From positions 163,254 through 227,253 of the forward strand of contig DBXV01000012.1 of the NCBI GenBank assembly GCA_002309695.1: a stretch of 64,000 bases of DNA. Reading direction: 5' to 3'. How positions within the stretch are numbered: the first letter of the stretch is position 1; each line of letters starts with the position of its first letter. The notes under the pieces are model-generated. The model was not told the origin of the DNA and ran no database searches. It saw nothing but the letters and a program-made list of their open reading frames with translations. The position numbers were made by a program, and so were the translations under genes. Shown here piece by piece: positions 42,609 to 50,758 of the stretch. Source of the DNA: Myxococcales bacterium UBA1203. Its GTDB lineage: Bacteria; Myxococcota; Myxococcia; Myxococcales; UBA5297.

Positions 42609-44042
42609 TCACGCCTCGGGCCGGTCCTCATCGAAGGAGGCGTTGACCTCCAGCATTCGGAAATCGGGAATTTCCTGCCGAATCCAGTCCCGCATCCGGT
42701 TGATGAGCTTGGCCTCGATTTGCCGCATGCGCTCCCGGGTCAGCCCGAAGCGCTGCCCAAGTTCCTGGAGAGACTTGGGCTCTTCCGATGTGAGCCGCTC
42801 CTCGAAGATGGCCTTGTCCCGGCCTTCGAGCGTGGCGCCGAACTCTTTGATTTTGCGCCGGAAAATGGCCTGCACCTGCATGTTGCCCAGGGCGTCGTCC
42901 GCCCCCTCCGTCTCCCGGACCAGATGCTCCGCCTGAGGCGTCGGATCGTCCTCGCTGATGGGGGCGTCGAGGCGCATCTCGCCGAACGACATGCGCATCT
43001 CCATTTCGGCGACTTCCTGCTCCGTGACATCCAGCCGGTCGGCCAGCAGCTTGGCGGTGGGCGTCCGGCCTTCCTCCAGCAGCTTCGCCCTCTCCTTGTT
43101 GAGGTTGAAGAAGATCTTCCTCTGAGCCTGCGTCGTTCCCAGCTTCACGGAGCGGAAGTTCTCCATGATGTAGCGAAGGATGTAGGCGCGAATCCAATAG
43201 GCCGCGTAGCTGGACAGCTTGACGCCCCGGTAGGGGTCGAACTTCTGGACAGCGTGGACGAGGCCGATGTTCCCCTCCTGAATCAGGTCGATGAGGGACA
43301 TGGTTCTGCGCCGGCACTCGTTGGCGATTTTCACCACCAGCCGCAGATTGGCAGTGATGAGCCGGTAGGCGGCCTGGGGCGAGCCCGTCTCCTTGTAGAG
43401 AATCGCCAGCCGCTGCTCTTCCTCGCGCGTCAGCAGAGGGTGCTTTTTGATTTCGCGCAGATAGCGGTGGAGCGGATCGAGGACAGTGCCGCGCTCATCC
43501 TCTTCATCGACGGCGGGGACGATGGCCAGAGACTGATTCAGCTCATGCGCTTCCGCGCGCTCCGCCCCTGTTCCGTCATCCCGCGGCCGCGCGTTCTCCG
43601 GAATGAAGCCAAAGGCGGCCTCCTCATGGTCCTCGCCGTTTTCACCCGCCTCGGCGTCATCTATCGACGGACGAATCCCCTGCCCGCTGTCCAGAACAAT
43701 GCAGTCGGTGCTGTCGGACAGCTGAGGAACGCCGTCTTCATGGGCAGAATCGGTGTTCTCCTCTTCGTCATCGTCCGGCTCGTCGGGATTCCAGCCGTCT
43801 GCGGCACTCGAAGCGATGCGGTCCAGCTCGGAGTCGTCGGGCAGAGCGGCCGCGGCGTCGCCGTCGGCATTGGCGGAGATGAGCTTCCCCAAATCGTCAT
43901 CACTGAGACTGCTCCGAGATTCGGCAGGCCCGGCGCCGTCAGCCTCCGCGTCGGTGAGCGGCTTCCTGGGGAGAACTTCCGGTTCCAGCACCCTGCGCTT
44001 CTGCTTCTTCGGATTTTTCGGAGTGGCGGTTTTCGTCTTCAC
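42609..44042 (-). CDS. RNA polymerase sigma-70 family factor (RpoH/sigma-32-like) with acidic N-terminal extension
   Basis: 477 residues from GTG 44042 (GGAG about 10 nt upstream). Residues 1-195 are an acidic, disordered extension. The sigma core follows: region 1.2 (LHRYLREIKKHPLLTREEEQ), region 2 (NLRLVVKIANECRRRTMSLI, DLIQEGNIGLVHAVQKFDPY, SSYAAYWIRAYILRYIMENF), region 3 and region 4 with the HTH (LTSEEPKSLQELGQRFGLTR, ERMRQIEAKLINRMRDWI). The core resembles sigma-32-type factors of deltaproteobacteria more than the housekeeping RpoD. The extension might tune activity or stability. Confidence 0.87.
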   Translation of the reverse strand: MKTKTATPKNPKKQKRRVLEPEVLPRKPLTDAEADGAGPAESRSSLSDDDLGKLISANADGDAAAALPDDSELDRIASSAADGWNPDEPDDDEEENTDSAHEDGVPQLSDSTDCIVLDSGQGIRPSIDDAEAGENGEDHEEAAFGFIPENARPRDDGTGAERAEAHELNQSLAIVPAVDEEDERGTVLDPLHRYLREIKKHPLLTREEEQRLAILYKETGSPQAAYRLITANLRLVVKIANECRRRTMSLIDLIQEGNIGLVHAVQKFDPYRGVKLSSYAAYWIRAYILRYIMENFRSVKLGTTQAQRKIFFNLNKERAKLLEEGRTPTAKLLADRLDVTEQEVAEMEMRMSFGEMRLDAPISEDDPTPQAEHLVRETEGADDALGNMQVQAIFRRKIKEFGATLEGRDKAIFEERLTSEEPKSLQELGQRFGLTRERMRQIEAKLINRMRDWIRQEIPDFRMLEVNASFDEDRPEA

Positions 44043-44093
44043 GTCGTTGTTTCTCCACGAAACGGCCCCTGCGCCTGCCGGGACAGGCACCTG

Positions 44094-45272
44094 TCAGATG
44101 CCGGCCTTCCCCGCTGAGGCATCAGTCAGGAGCCGTCGGAAGATGGCTTCCAGAAGTTCAATTTCGCGCGCCGCACGCGGCATCCCCGGCATTGGGGGCC
44201 GGGCCGGAAGTCCAAGAAGCTCCGCAGCGCGGGGGATGCCTCCCGGATTTCTCGCCAGCGCCCCCGCGCACCAGTGCTTGAGGTCGTCGGCCGCCCGCGT
44301 CTCCAGCCCGGACTGCGCCATCAGCGCGCGGGGAAAATCGGTCCACATCAGCCAGACGTCCTCGGGATTCAGAAATTCCCGCCACTGGCTCCGGAGAGTT
44401 TCCTGAGAAACGGCGTGGAGGCGGTCGCTTTCGGTGATTTCCCCGGCGGTGAAGCAGGGGCCCTGATTTTTGGGCAGCGTCACCGCAGAAAAGGTCTCGC
44501 CGCTCCGAAGGCGTCTGGCCAGAAGCCGAACAACTTCGCCATCGGGGTGCTGGCCGCGGGGAGCTTTGCGGAAGCCGTTGGAACTCACGTGAACGATGAG
44601 CGCGTTTTCAGGAGCGGCCGCGATGAGCGGCGGCACAAATGCGGGGCGGGGCTTCCGGGCGTGCCAGCGCGGCGCGCGCTCCGGCGAAACGGAAAACGCG
44701 ACCTGGCGCGACACCAGTTTGAGAAACGGCCGGAGCATCGACTCGTGGGAAGTGCCGTCCAGCGCTTCCAGCGCCGCTGCCGCGGCCTCAATGGTGGAAA
44801 GACAGTGCGCCGCGGGCTCGGCCCGGATGCGGTAGCGCGACGGCACTTTGGGCTCGATTCGATAGGCCGGAAGCGACCGCAGAAAGGGATTCAGCTTCCA
44901 GATTTTGCGCGCCTGGCTCCAAGTGCCGTCGATGACCACCACCGTCGGGGCCGCGGGGGCGTTCCGCAGAGTTTCCAACGGCAGAGCATCGTCCGAAGGA
45001 AAGAGGACGCACGGAAGAACGGCTTTGTCCAGAAGCTCCCGAAGGCGCTGCTCTTCCGAAAAATCCACGCCGATGAAGAGGCTGGAACCGGGGAGCGACA
45101 GATGAGCCATGCGCGCGGTGCCGACGGGATTTCTGGCCTCGGCCGGATGCTGGAGAAAGACGAAGGCGGCGCCGCCCGTCTGCTGCGGCACAAGGTCATC
45201 ACAGAAACAGTTGGCGGCGGCCTGGCGGCAGATGGGACAGCGCTTCCGTTCAGACTCATCCCCAGCAGTCAT
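44094..45272 (-). CDS. DTW-domain tRNA-uridine aminocarboxypropyltransferase-like protein
   Basis: 392 residues. The N-terminal 230 residues are a DTW domain: zinc-binding-like CPICRQAAANCFCDDL, QHPAEARNPVGTARMAHLSL, and the hallmark VVVIDGTWSQARKIW. DTW enzymes (TapT/TuaA type) make acp3U in tRNA from SAM. The C-terminal 160 residues do not match the usual DTW protein and may be a second domain. ATG 45272 lies 1 nt after the sppA stop, so the genes are co-transcribed and probably translationally coupled. Confidence 0.85.
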   Translation of the reverse strand: MTAGDESERKRCPICRQAAANCFCDDLVPQQTGGAAFVFLQHPAEARNPVGTARMAHLSLPGSSLFIGVDFSEEQRLRELLDKAVLPCVLFPSDDALPLETLRNAPAAPTVVVIDGTWSQARKIWKLNPFLRSLPAYRIEPKVPSRYRIRAEPAAHCLSTIEAAAAALEALDGTSHESMLRPFLKLVSRQVAFSVSPERAPRWHARKPRPAFVPPLIAAAPENALIVHVSSNGFRKAPRGQHPDGEVVRLLARRLRSGETFSAVTLPKNQGPCFTAGEITESDRLHAVSQETLRSQWREFLNPEDVWLMWTDFPRALMAQSGLETRAADDLKHWCAGALARNPGGIPRAAELLGLPARPPMPGMPRAAREIELLEAIFRRLLTDASAGKAGI

Positions 45273-45273
45273 G

Positions 45274-46281
45274 TCAGCGCGCCAGAGGTTCCGGCGATGC
45301 GTACGCGGCGGCCAGTCCCTGAGCGAGGGGCGCGGACAGAAGCATCGGCATGGGAAGTCCGTTCGCACCGGCGGGGACCGCCGCGGAGGGCTCGGCGCCG
45401 GACAGGCCGCGGATGATGGCGCCGGCCAGCGAATCGGCAGCTTCGCCCGCGAAATGCTTGAGGCTGAAAGAGCGGTCTTCTCGCATGTAGCGGAGGCGCA
45501 CAGACGATTCCGAGAGGCCGGCTTTCTGGGCCGCGTAGCGAATGGCGTCGTTCTGCGAGCCGATTCTGTCCACGAAGCCGTGTTCCAGCGCTTCGCTGCC
45601 GGTCATGATGCGGCCATCGGCCCAGGGACGGACCTCTTCCTCATCCAGCTTCCGCCCCAGCGCCACGTCGTGGATGAAGTGCTTGTGAACGTCGTCGAGC
45701 ATGGCCTGGAGCAGGGCGCTTTCCTCGGGCGTCATCTGCCGGAAGGAGTTTCCGATGTCCTTGTTGGCTCCCGCCTTGATGGTGCGCATCTGGAAGCTGA
45801 ACTTTTCAGCGATGCCGCCCAGGTAGGGCGCCTGCATGATGACGCCGATGGAGCCCGTCAGCGTGCCGGCGTTGGCGAAAATGAAGTCGCAGGCAGAGGC
45901 AATGTAGTAGCCGCCGGATGCCGCCAGATCGCCCATGCTGCACACAACGGGGACGGACTTCGCCATCCGCCGGAGCTCCGAATAGATTTCCTGAGACGCG
46001 CCGACGGTGCCTCCCGGGGAGTCGATGCGGACCAGAATGGCCTTGATGTCATCGTCGTCGCTGAGCCTGCGGAGCTGGGCCATGATTTTGTCGGAGCCGC
46101 GAATTTCGCCGCGGATTTCAACGACGCCGATGGCCGGACCGCTTCCCCTGCTGAATCTGTTGCTGTCCGAGTCGTCGCCCACCTTATCGACCACGGTGAA
46201 AACCAGGCCGACGAAGGCGAAGAGGGCCAGGAAGAGCCCGATAAAGATGACGCCGAGGATGGTGGCGCTTCGACGATCCAT
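45274..46281 (-). CDS. sppA: Signal peptide peptidase SppA (S49 family)
   Basis: 335 residues, short-form SppA. One N-terminal membrane helix (ATILGVIFIGLFLALFAFVG). The serine protease core has VRIDSPGGTVGASQEIYSEL, the nucleophile Ser in GDLAASGGYYIASACD and the general-base Lys in RTIKAGANKDIGNSFR. Degrades leftover signal peptides in the inner membrane, facing the periplasm. First gene of an apparent sppA, DTW, sigma, aminotransferase series. Confidence 0.93.
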   Translation of the reverse strand: MDRRSATILGVIFIGLFLALFAFVGLVFTVVDKVGDDSDSNRFSRGSGPAIGVVEIRGEIRGSDKIMAQLRRLSDDDDIKAILVRIDSPGGTVGASQEIYSELRRMAKSVPVVCSMGDLAASGGYYIASACDFIFANAGTLTGSIGVIMQAPYLGGIAEKFSFQMRTIKAGANKDIGNSFRQMTPEESALLQAMLDDVHKHFIHDVALGRKLDEEEVRPWADGRIMTGSEALEHGFVDRIGSQNDAIRYAAQKAGLSESSVRLRYMREDRSFSLKHFAGEAADSLAGAIIRGLSGAEPSAAVPAGANGLPMPMLLSAPLAQGLAAAYASPEPLAR

Positions 46282-46518
46282 GGTGGACCACGCTTTCTGT
46301 GAAGGGTCTGCGGAGATGGCCTGAAACGATTCCGGTAAGGCAGGCCGGAGGGGCTTTCAGCGCGCCCCGCCGACAGAGGAGAAGCGGACTCACGGAGTGC
46401 CGCGGCTTTTCGTTTCCAGGACGAAATACAAACGCCCGCTGCCGGGAGATGGTCCGGAGGGGCGTCATTCAAGACTTGATTGGAGAGAGTCGGGACCGCG
46501 CGGGGCGGGGAGGAAAAC

Positions 46519-47040
46519 TCAGGAAAACAGCCCCTTGGCGCGCCTGAGCTGCTCCACCGTCTTTCGGTATTCGATGTCCCAGGCGGTGGTCCCTTCCTGG
46601 AGGTGCTTCAGCCGGCCGCGGGCTTCCCGGTCAATCTCCTCGTCCATCGTCAGATGCTTGCGAATGATGAGGTTGATTTTCCGACGCATGGTCGGGTCGT
46701 CCGAGAAGACCTCTTCGACGTTCCGGGACACCAAAAGGAACTCAATCATCTGGTTGATGATGAAATCGATGCCGTCATCGCCGGCCTTGAAGCCCCGGAC
46801 GTCGGCCATCTCCCGTTTGACCTGCGCGAATTTGGAAGCGTCGCACTTCCGCCGCTCCATGGCTTCGCGGGTGGCCGCGTTCACGCGCTCCTCCATGGCG
46901 ACGTATTCGCGCATGATGGCCTCCATGTCCTCTTCGGCGGCGCTGATGCGGAGCGTTTCGACCTCTATGTCCTTGTCGGCTGTCAGCTTCTGGATGACGT
47001 CCCGGGCGATGGCCTTGATGACTTTGGGATAGAACTTCAT
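46519..47040 (-). CDS. DUF507-family protein
   Basis: 173 residues from ATG 47040 (AGGAAAGG 8-15 nt upstream). Highly charged and helical: MKFYPKVIKAIARDVIQKLT at the N-terminus and DPTMRRKINLIIRKHLTMDE near the C-terminus. DUF507 proteins of about 90 residues occur in tandem in deltaproteobacteria; this one appears to be two such units fused. Function unknown. Its promoter candidate is one of the best in the window (TTGAAG, 17 bp, TATAGG). Confidence 0.8.
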   Translation of the reverse strand: MKFYPKVIKAIARDVIQKLTADKDIEVETLRISAAEEDMEAIMREYVAMEERVNAATREAMERRKCDASKFAQVKREMADVRGFKAGDDGIDFIINQMIEFLLVSRNVEEVFSDDPTMRRKINLIIRKHLTMDEEIDREARGRLKHLQEGTTAWDIEYRKTVEQLRRAKGLFS

Positions 47041-47093
47041 GGCGTCCACCTTTCCTCTGAGGTCAGTCCCCTTGATTTCGTTGGCAAAAAGGC

Positions 47094-47127
47094 GGGCGCC
47101 TATAGAGGACGAGCCCTCTGGCTTCAA
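47094..47127 (-). promoter_or_regulatory. Candidate promoter of the DUF507 gene
   Basis: Reverse strand: TTGAAG (47127-47122), 17-bp spacer, TATAGG, then CGCCC (47098-47094). About 55 nt before ATG 47040. Nearest to a canonical -10 among the shared-layout promoters. Confidence 0.55.
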
Positions 47128-47220
47128 CGCGAAATGCGAGTGCGCGGAGTGAGGTCAGAGAAGCGGGAGCGCTGTTTTGTGACGCCTGTCCAGTTTCGTC
47201 GGACGCCGGGCCGGCCAAAC

Positions 47221-49161
47221 TCAGCGCTCTGTGGAGCGGGCGAGGAAGAACTTGTTGCCGCTCCTGTCCACAATCTCGATTTTGCGGTTCCGCCTTTGGA
47301 CGAGCTTGCTCATTTTTTCGTAGCGGCTCTGTTCCACGAGAATCCAGACGGTGCCCTTCTGATCGAGGAACTCGTTGAACTTCTCGGGCTTCTTAATCTG
47401 GCGAATGGTGTTCGATGAGTAGAACGTCTCGCCGCGCCAGTTCATGTAGTAGGCGCCGATGGGCTCGTCGGCCGTCTTCCGCCCCTGGTAGTAGGCCCAG
47501 AAGATGTCCCGCTGTGACCAGTGGTAGGTCAGATGCTTCCAGTGGATCCAGGAGCCATAGATGGCGAAGGCCACGGCAAAGACGGCGGCGGCGGCGACCA
47601 GCGACTTGCGGGAGCGGCCAATAAAGGCGGCCGCCATGCCTGCCCCGCCCAGAATGAACAGCGTCATAAAGGCGCTCTGCGGCGCGACCTCCTCCAGCGG
47701 GTAGGGCCTGTCATACTTGTAAACGTACATGTTGATGAGGTGCGCCGGGGTCTTCCACAGGTCGTGGGCGACGACGGCGTACAGAATCAGGCCGAAGAGC
47801 AGGAGCAGAATGCCGCGGCCGCCTTCCCCCTGCCGGGCGCGCGTCAGAAGTTCGTCCGCGGCGGCGGCAGTCAGCACGGCCAGCGCGGGGACGATGGGGA
47901 AGCAGTAGTGGTGAAATTTGGTGGCGCTGAGCGTGAAGACCAGAAACGCCACGGCGGCCCAGAGGGCGGTGAGAATAACAGCCCGGTCCGCCGGCGTTTT
48001 GGAACGGATGTCCAGTTTCAGCAGTCTCGCAAAGGCCGCTGGCAGCAAAACGAGCCAGGGAAAGACGGCAAACCCCAGCTGCTCGATGAAATAGGTGAAG
48101 GTCGTGTTGGGCGTGGTGGTGTGGACGCCCTTGTTCAGGCGGTTGAAGTGGTCGTGGATGAAGAAGCGGTCCACGAAGGTCTTGGAGCCGTCGTCCTTCC
48201 CGTCGAAGAGGCTGAGGGTCAGGTACCAGGGCAGGGCCACGGCCAGAAAGACGACCAGACCGGGAAGAATCCGCGCACGCTTCAGCAGCGCCCAGTCCCA
48301 GGTCACCAGCAGGTAGGCCAGAAGGATGGCGCCCGGCAGCGCAAAGCCCAGGAGTCCCTTGGCCAGCGTCGCCAGGCCGAAGAAGGCGTAGGCCAGAAGC
48401 CACCAGAAAGTGACGTCGCCTTCGAGGCGCTGCTTTTCCTCCGCGTTTTCACTCTCGGAGAGCTCGCGGGCGCGGACGGCCTGAGGCGAGAGCTCGGCCA
48501 GCATGAAGGCGCTCATGCCGCAGGTGATCAGGGCCACGAATGGCGTGTCGGTGACGGTCTGCCGGGCCAGAAGAAAGAAGAGCGGGCAGGTTGACAGGAC
48601 AACGCCGCTGAGGAGCCCCGCCCGGCGGCTGACGGTTCGCCCGACGGCCAGAGTCAGAAGGGACACCGCCAGAATCATCAGGGCGGCGAAGGGCAGGCGC
48701 ATGGCCCATTCCACGTAGATGCCCAGGTGAGAATTGCCCTCGGCCAGACCGTTGGAAATCCAGATGCCCAGCGCCTGCATCCACATGGTGAGAGGCGGCT
48801 TGGAGAAGAAGTAGGCGTTTTCCCAATAGGGATAGATGGGGTCATGCCGCGCCACCATCTCCCGCGCCACCTCGCCGTAATGGACCTCCCAGCAGTCCCA
48901 GAGGCCGACAGCGCCCAGCCAGGGCAGGAAAATCAGCGCGGCCAGAATCGCAGCCGCGGCAACGGTGTGCCGCTCGGTGCGGAAGATGGGCCCCTCATCG
49001 CCGAAGAACCGGGAGAGCGGTTCCAGAACCCTGGCGATGACGGCGGAAAGAGGTTTGTCGGCAGCGGGGGGAGGCTGGACAGCCGCGGCGCCGCTTTCAG
49101 CGGAAGGCGCGTCCGTGGCAGCGGGCTGAGAAGCGGCAGGTTCCTGGTGTTTTTTGGACAT
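47221..49161 (-). CDS. ArnT/PMT-like polytopic glycosyltransferase (GT83 type)
   Basis: 646 residues from ATG 49161 (AGGA about 10 nt upstream). A Pro/Ala-rich cytoplasmic N-terminus is followed by about 12 membrane helices. The first periplasmic loop has LWDCWEVHYGEVAREMVARH and YPYWENAYFFSKPPLTMWMQ; ArnT/PMT enzymes normally have D-E-x-x-Y-x-E there, and here the first Asp/Glu pair reads WEVHYGE. A C-terminal soluble periplasmic part follows (YYQGRKTADEPIGAYYMNWR). Probably transfers a sugar from undecaprenyl-phosphate to lipid A or a protein. Confidence 0.85.
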   Translation of the reverse strand: MSKKHQEPAASQPAATDAPSAESGAAAVQPPPAADKPLSAVIARVLEPLSRFFGDEGPIFRTERHTVAAAAILAALIFLPWLGAVGLWDCWEVHYGEVAREMVARHDPIYPYWENAYFFSKPPLTMWMQALGIWISNGLAEGNSHLGIYVEWAMRLPFAALMILAVSLLTLAVGRTVSRRAGLLSGVVLSTCPLFFLLARQTVTDTPFVALITCGMSAFMLAELSPQAVRARELSESENAEEKQRLEGDVTFWWLLAYAFFGLATLAKGLLGFALPGAILLAYLLVTWDWALLKRARILPGLVVFLAVALPWYLTLSLFDGKDDGSKTFVDRFFIHDHFNRLNKGVHTTTPNTTFTYFIEQLGFAVFPWLVLLPAAFARLLKLDIRSKTPADRAVILTALWAAVAFLVFTLSATKFHHYCFPIVPALAVLTAAAADELLTRARQGEGGRGILLLLFGLILYAVVAHDLWKTPAHLINMYVYKYDRPYPLEEVAPQSAFMTLFILGGAGMAAAFIGRSRKSLVAAAAVFAVAFAIYGSWIHWKHLTYHWSQRDIFWAYYQGRKTADEPIGAYYMNWRGETFYSSNTIRQIKKPEKFNEFLDQKGTVWILVEQSRYEKMSKLVQRRNRKIEIVDRSGNKFFLARSTER

Positions 49162-49240
49162 GGTTCCCGTCCTGAAAAGGAAAGGTCGGCTCCGGCCCCG
49201 CGCAGGCGGGCGGCGATGCGGCGGGGTGGGGACAAAAACC

Positions 49241-49274
49241 GGCGCGCCCTGCGTTTCATTTTTGAAAATGACAA
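49241..49274 (-). promoter_or_regulatory. Candidate promoter of the ArnT-like gene
   Basis: Reverse strand: TTGTCA (49274-49269), about 17 bp, GCAGGG, then CGCGCC (49246-49241). It follows the shared layout but with AGGG in place of TAGG. Confidence 0.35.
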
Positions 49275-49347
49275 GGGGGCCGCCGGGGAAATTCCGCTTC
49301 CGTGCTGCCTGGCCAAAACGAGGCACGGACGCCGCCGTCTGAAACTG

Positions 49348-49385
49348 AAAAAGCCCCTTCCGCGCCGGGTGCGGAAAGGGCTTTT
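49348..49385. terminator. Bidirectional-looking intrinsic terminator
   Basis: AAAAGCCCCTTCCGC and GCGGAAAGGGCTTTT form a long stem around CGCCGGGT, with T runs on both strands. Placed to end the 209-residue membrane protein gene (reverse strand), before the ArnT-like promoter. Confidence 0.8.
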
Positions 49386-49443
49386 GGACGGCTGTCTAAT
49401 TCTGAGCGCGCGCCTGCGTCCTGAGAGCCTGTGAAGTGGTGCG

Positions 49444-50073
49444 TCAGGCCCGTTTTTCCATCCGGCTCACCACCTTGTCGTGGTGAAGGCTGGCCTGAAG
49501 CCGGGCGATGCCGGCCCCCAGCACGTTGGCCACGGTGCAGGTGTTCCAGAGGATGAAATAGACCTTGGGGCCATCGGCCGGAGACATGGCAATCAGGTTG
49601 GGGAACAGGTTCACGCCGACGACGACGGCCACAATCGAAAAGGACAGCATGGTGTCCAGCGCCTCGCCGATGTCGTTGTAGCGCCGCTTCAATGGGGTGT
49701 GCTTGCAGACCCAGCTGAGGAAGCACACGGGGCCCAGCCTGTGGCCGATGAAGACCAGCGCCATCAGATTGATGAGGTTGAACGCCAAATCGACGATGGC
49801 CAGCACCAGCAGGAAAGCCGACAGAATCTCCGACACAGTGATGCCGCCGAAGGCCCCCTGTTCGCCCGCCGATTTCAGAAGGAGCGCGGCCATCAGTTTG
49901 TAGCCGATGAAGGGGAATCCGATGGTCAGCTCCGCCAGCAGCAGGTGCGAGTTGCGGCGGATGTTTCTCAGGGCGCGCTTCCAGAGGGGAATTGTGGCGG
50001 CGGGCGTCTCTTTCAGTGTCGTTGCGGGCGGGGGGAGAATGGTGTTTGTGGCTTCTGCTTCGGTGCTGCTCAT
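49444..50073 (-). CDS. Membrane protein of unknown function
   Basis: 209 residues. A Thr/Pro-rich N-terminus, then four hydrophobic segments (LTIGFPFIGYKLMAALLLKS, ILSAFLLVLAIVDLAFNLIN, MALVFIGHRLGPVCFLSWVC, MLSFSIVAVVVGVNLFPNLI) and a last amphipathic region that ends in KRA. No motif of a known family noticed. Separated by 208 nt from the xanthine dehydrogenase genes upstream and followed by a strong terminator, so probably its own transcription unit. Confidence 0.7.
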   Translation of the reverse strand: MSSTEAEATNTILPPPATTLKETPAATIPLWKRALRNIRRNSHLLLAELTIGFPFIGYKLMAALLLKSAGEQGAFGGITVSEILSAFLLVLAIVDLAFNLINLMALVFIGHRLGPVCFLSWVCKHTPLKRRYNDIGEALDTMLSFSIVAVVVGVNLFPNLIAMSPADGPKVYFILWNTCTVANVLGAGIARLQASLHHDKVVSRMEKRA

Positions 50074-50281
50074 TTGTTGAAATCCTCAGACGTTCAGATG
50101 CGCCCCGAGAACATTCCGGCTGACGTGAAGACAGCTGGCCGGGGCCGCCGGAGCGGTCCGCTCGTCGATGGCCGAATTGTCCACGGCGCGTTTGAAATGC
50201 GCCGGCATCGGTCTCGACGGCATGCCGCCCCCAAAAAAAAGCGCGCCCCAAGAAGGATTCCTTCACGGAATGCAAGCGGGG

Positions 50282-50758
50282 TTATGTGTCCGATTTCTGC
50301 TCTCCGGCCGCCGCCTCGATGGCATCGACAATCTGCTGGTAGCCTGTGCAGCGGCAGAGGTTCGCGGCGAGGGCTTTGCGAATTTCCGGGCGCGTGGGGT
50401 GCGGCGTGCGGGCGAGGAGCGCGAGACCGGCCATGACCATCCCCGGCGTGCAGAAGCCGCACTGAATCGCGCCGTAATCGATGAACGCCTGCTGGAGCGG
50501 GTGGAGCGGGCCTTCCGGCGGGCTGACGCCCTCGATGGTGACCACCGATTTTCCGGCGATGAAGGCGACTTTCTGGCGGCAGGTGCGCACCGCTTTGCCA
50601 TCGACGAGGACGGTACAGGCGCCGCAGACGCCGATGCCGCAGCCGTTCTTGGCTCCGGTGAGATCCCGGACTTCCCTCAGCCATTCCAGCAGGTTCATCT
50701 CCAGCTCTTCATCCGGGATCGCGACTTCCCGGCCATTGATGTTCGTGACGGCGCTCAT
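50282..50758 (-). CDS. Xanthine dehydrogenase-type [2Fe-2S] subunit
   Basis: 158 residues, the electron-transfer subunit of a molybdenum hydroxylase. The plant-ferredoxin-like cluster is GAKNGCGIGVCGACTVLVDG plus the later RTC, and the second cluster is GAIQCGFCTPGMVMAGLALL with NLCRCTGYQQIVDAI. Start overlaps the stop of the large subunit by four bases (ATGA). With the large subunit and guanine deaminase it forms a three-gene operon. No FAD subunit is encoded here. Confidence 0.92.
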   Translation of the reverse strand: MSAVTNINGREVAIPDEELEMNLLEWLREVRDLTGAKNGCGIGVCGACTVLVDGKAVRTCRQKVAFIAGKSVVTIEGVSPPEGPLHPLQQAFIDYGAIQCGFCTPGMVMAGLALLARTPHPTRPEIRKALAANLCRCTGYQQIVDAIEAAAGEQKSDT

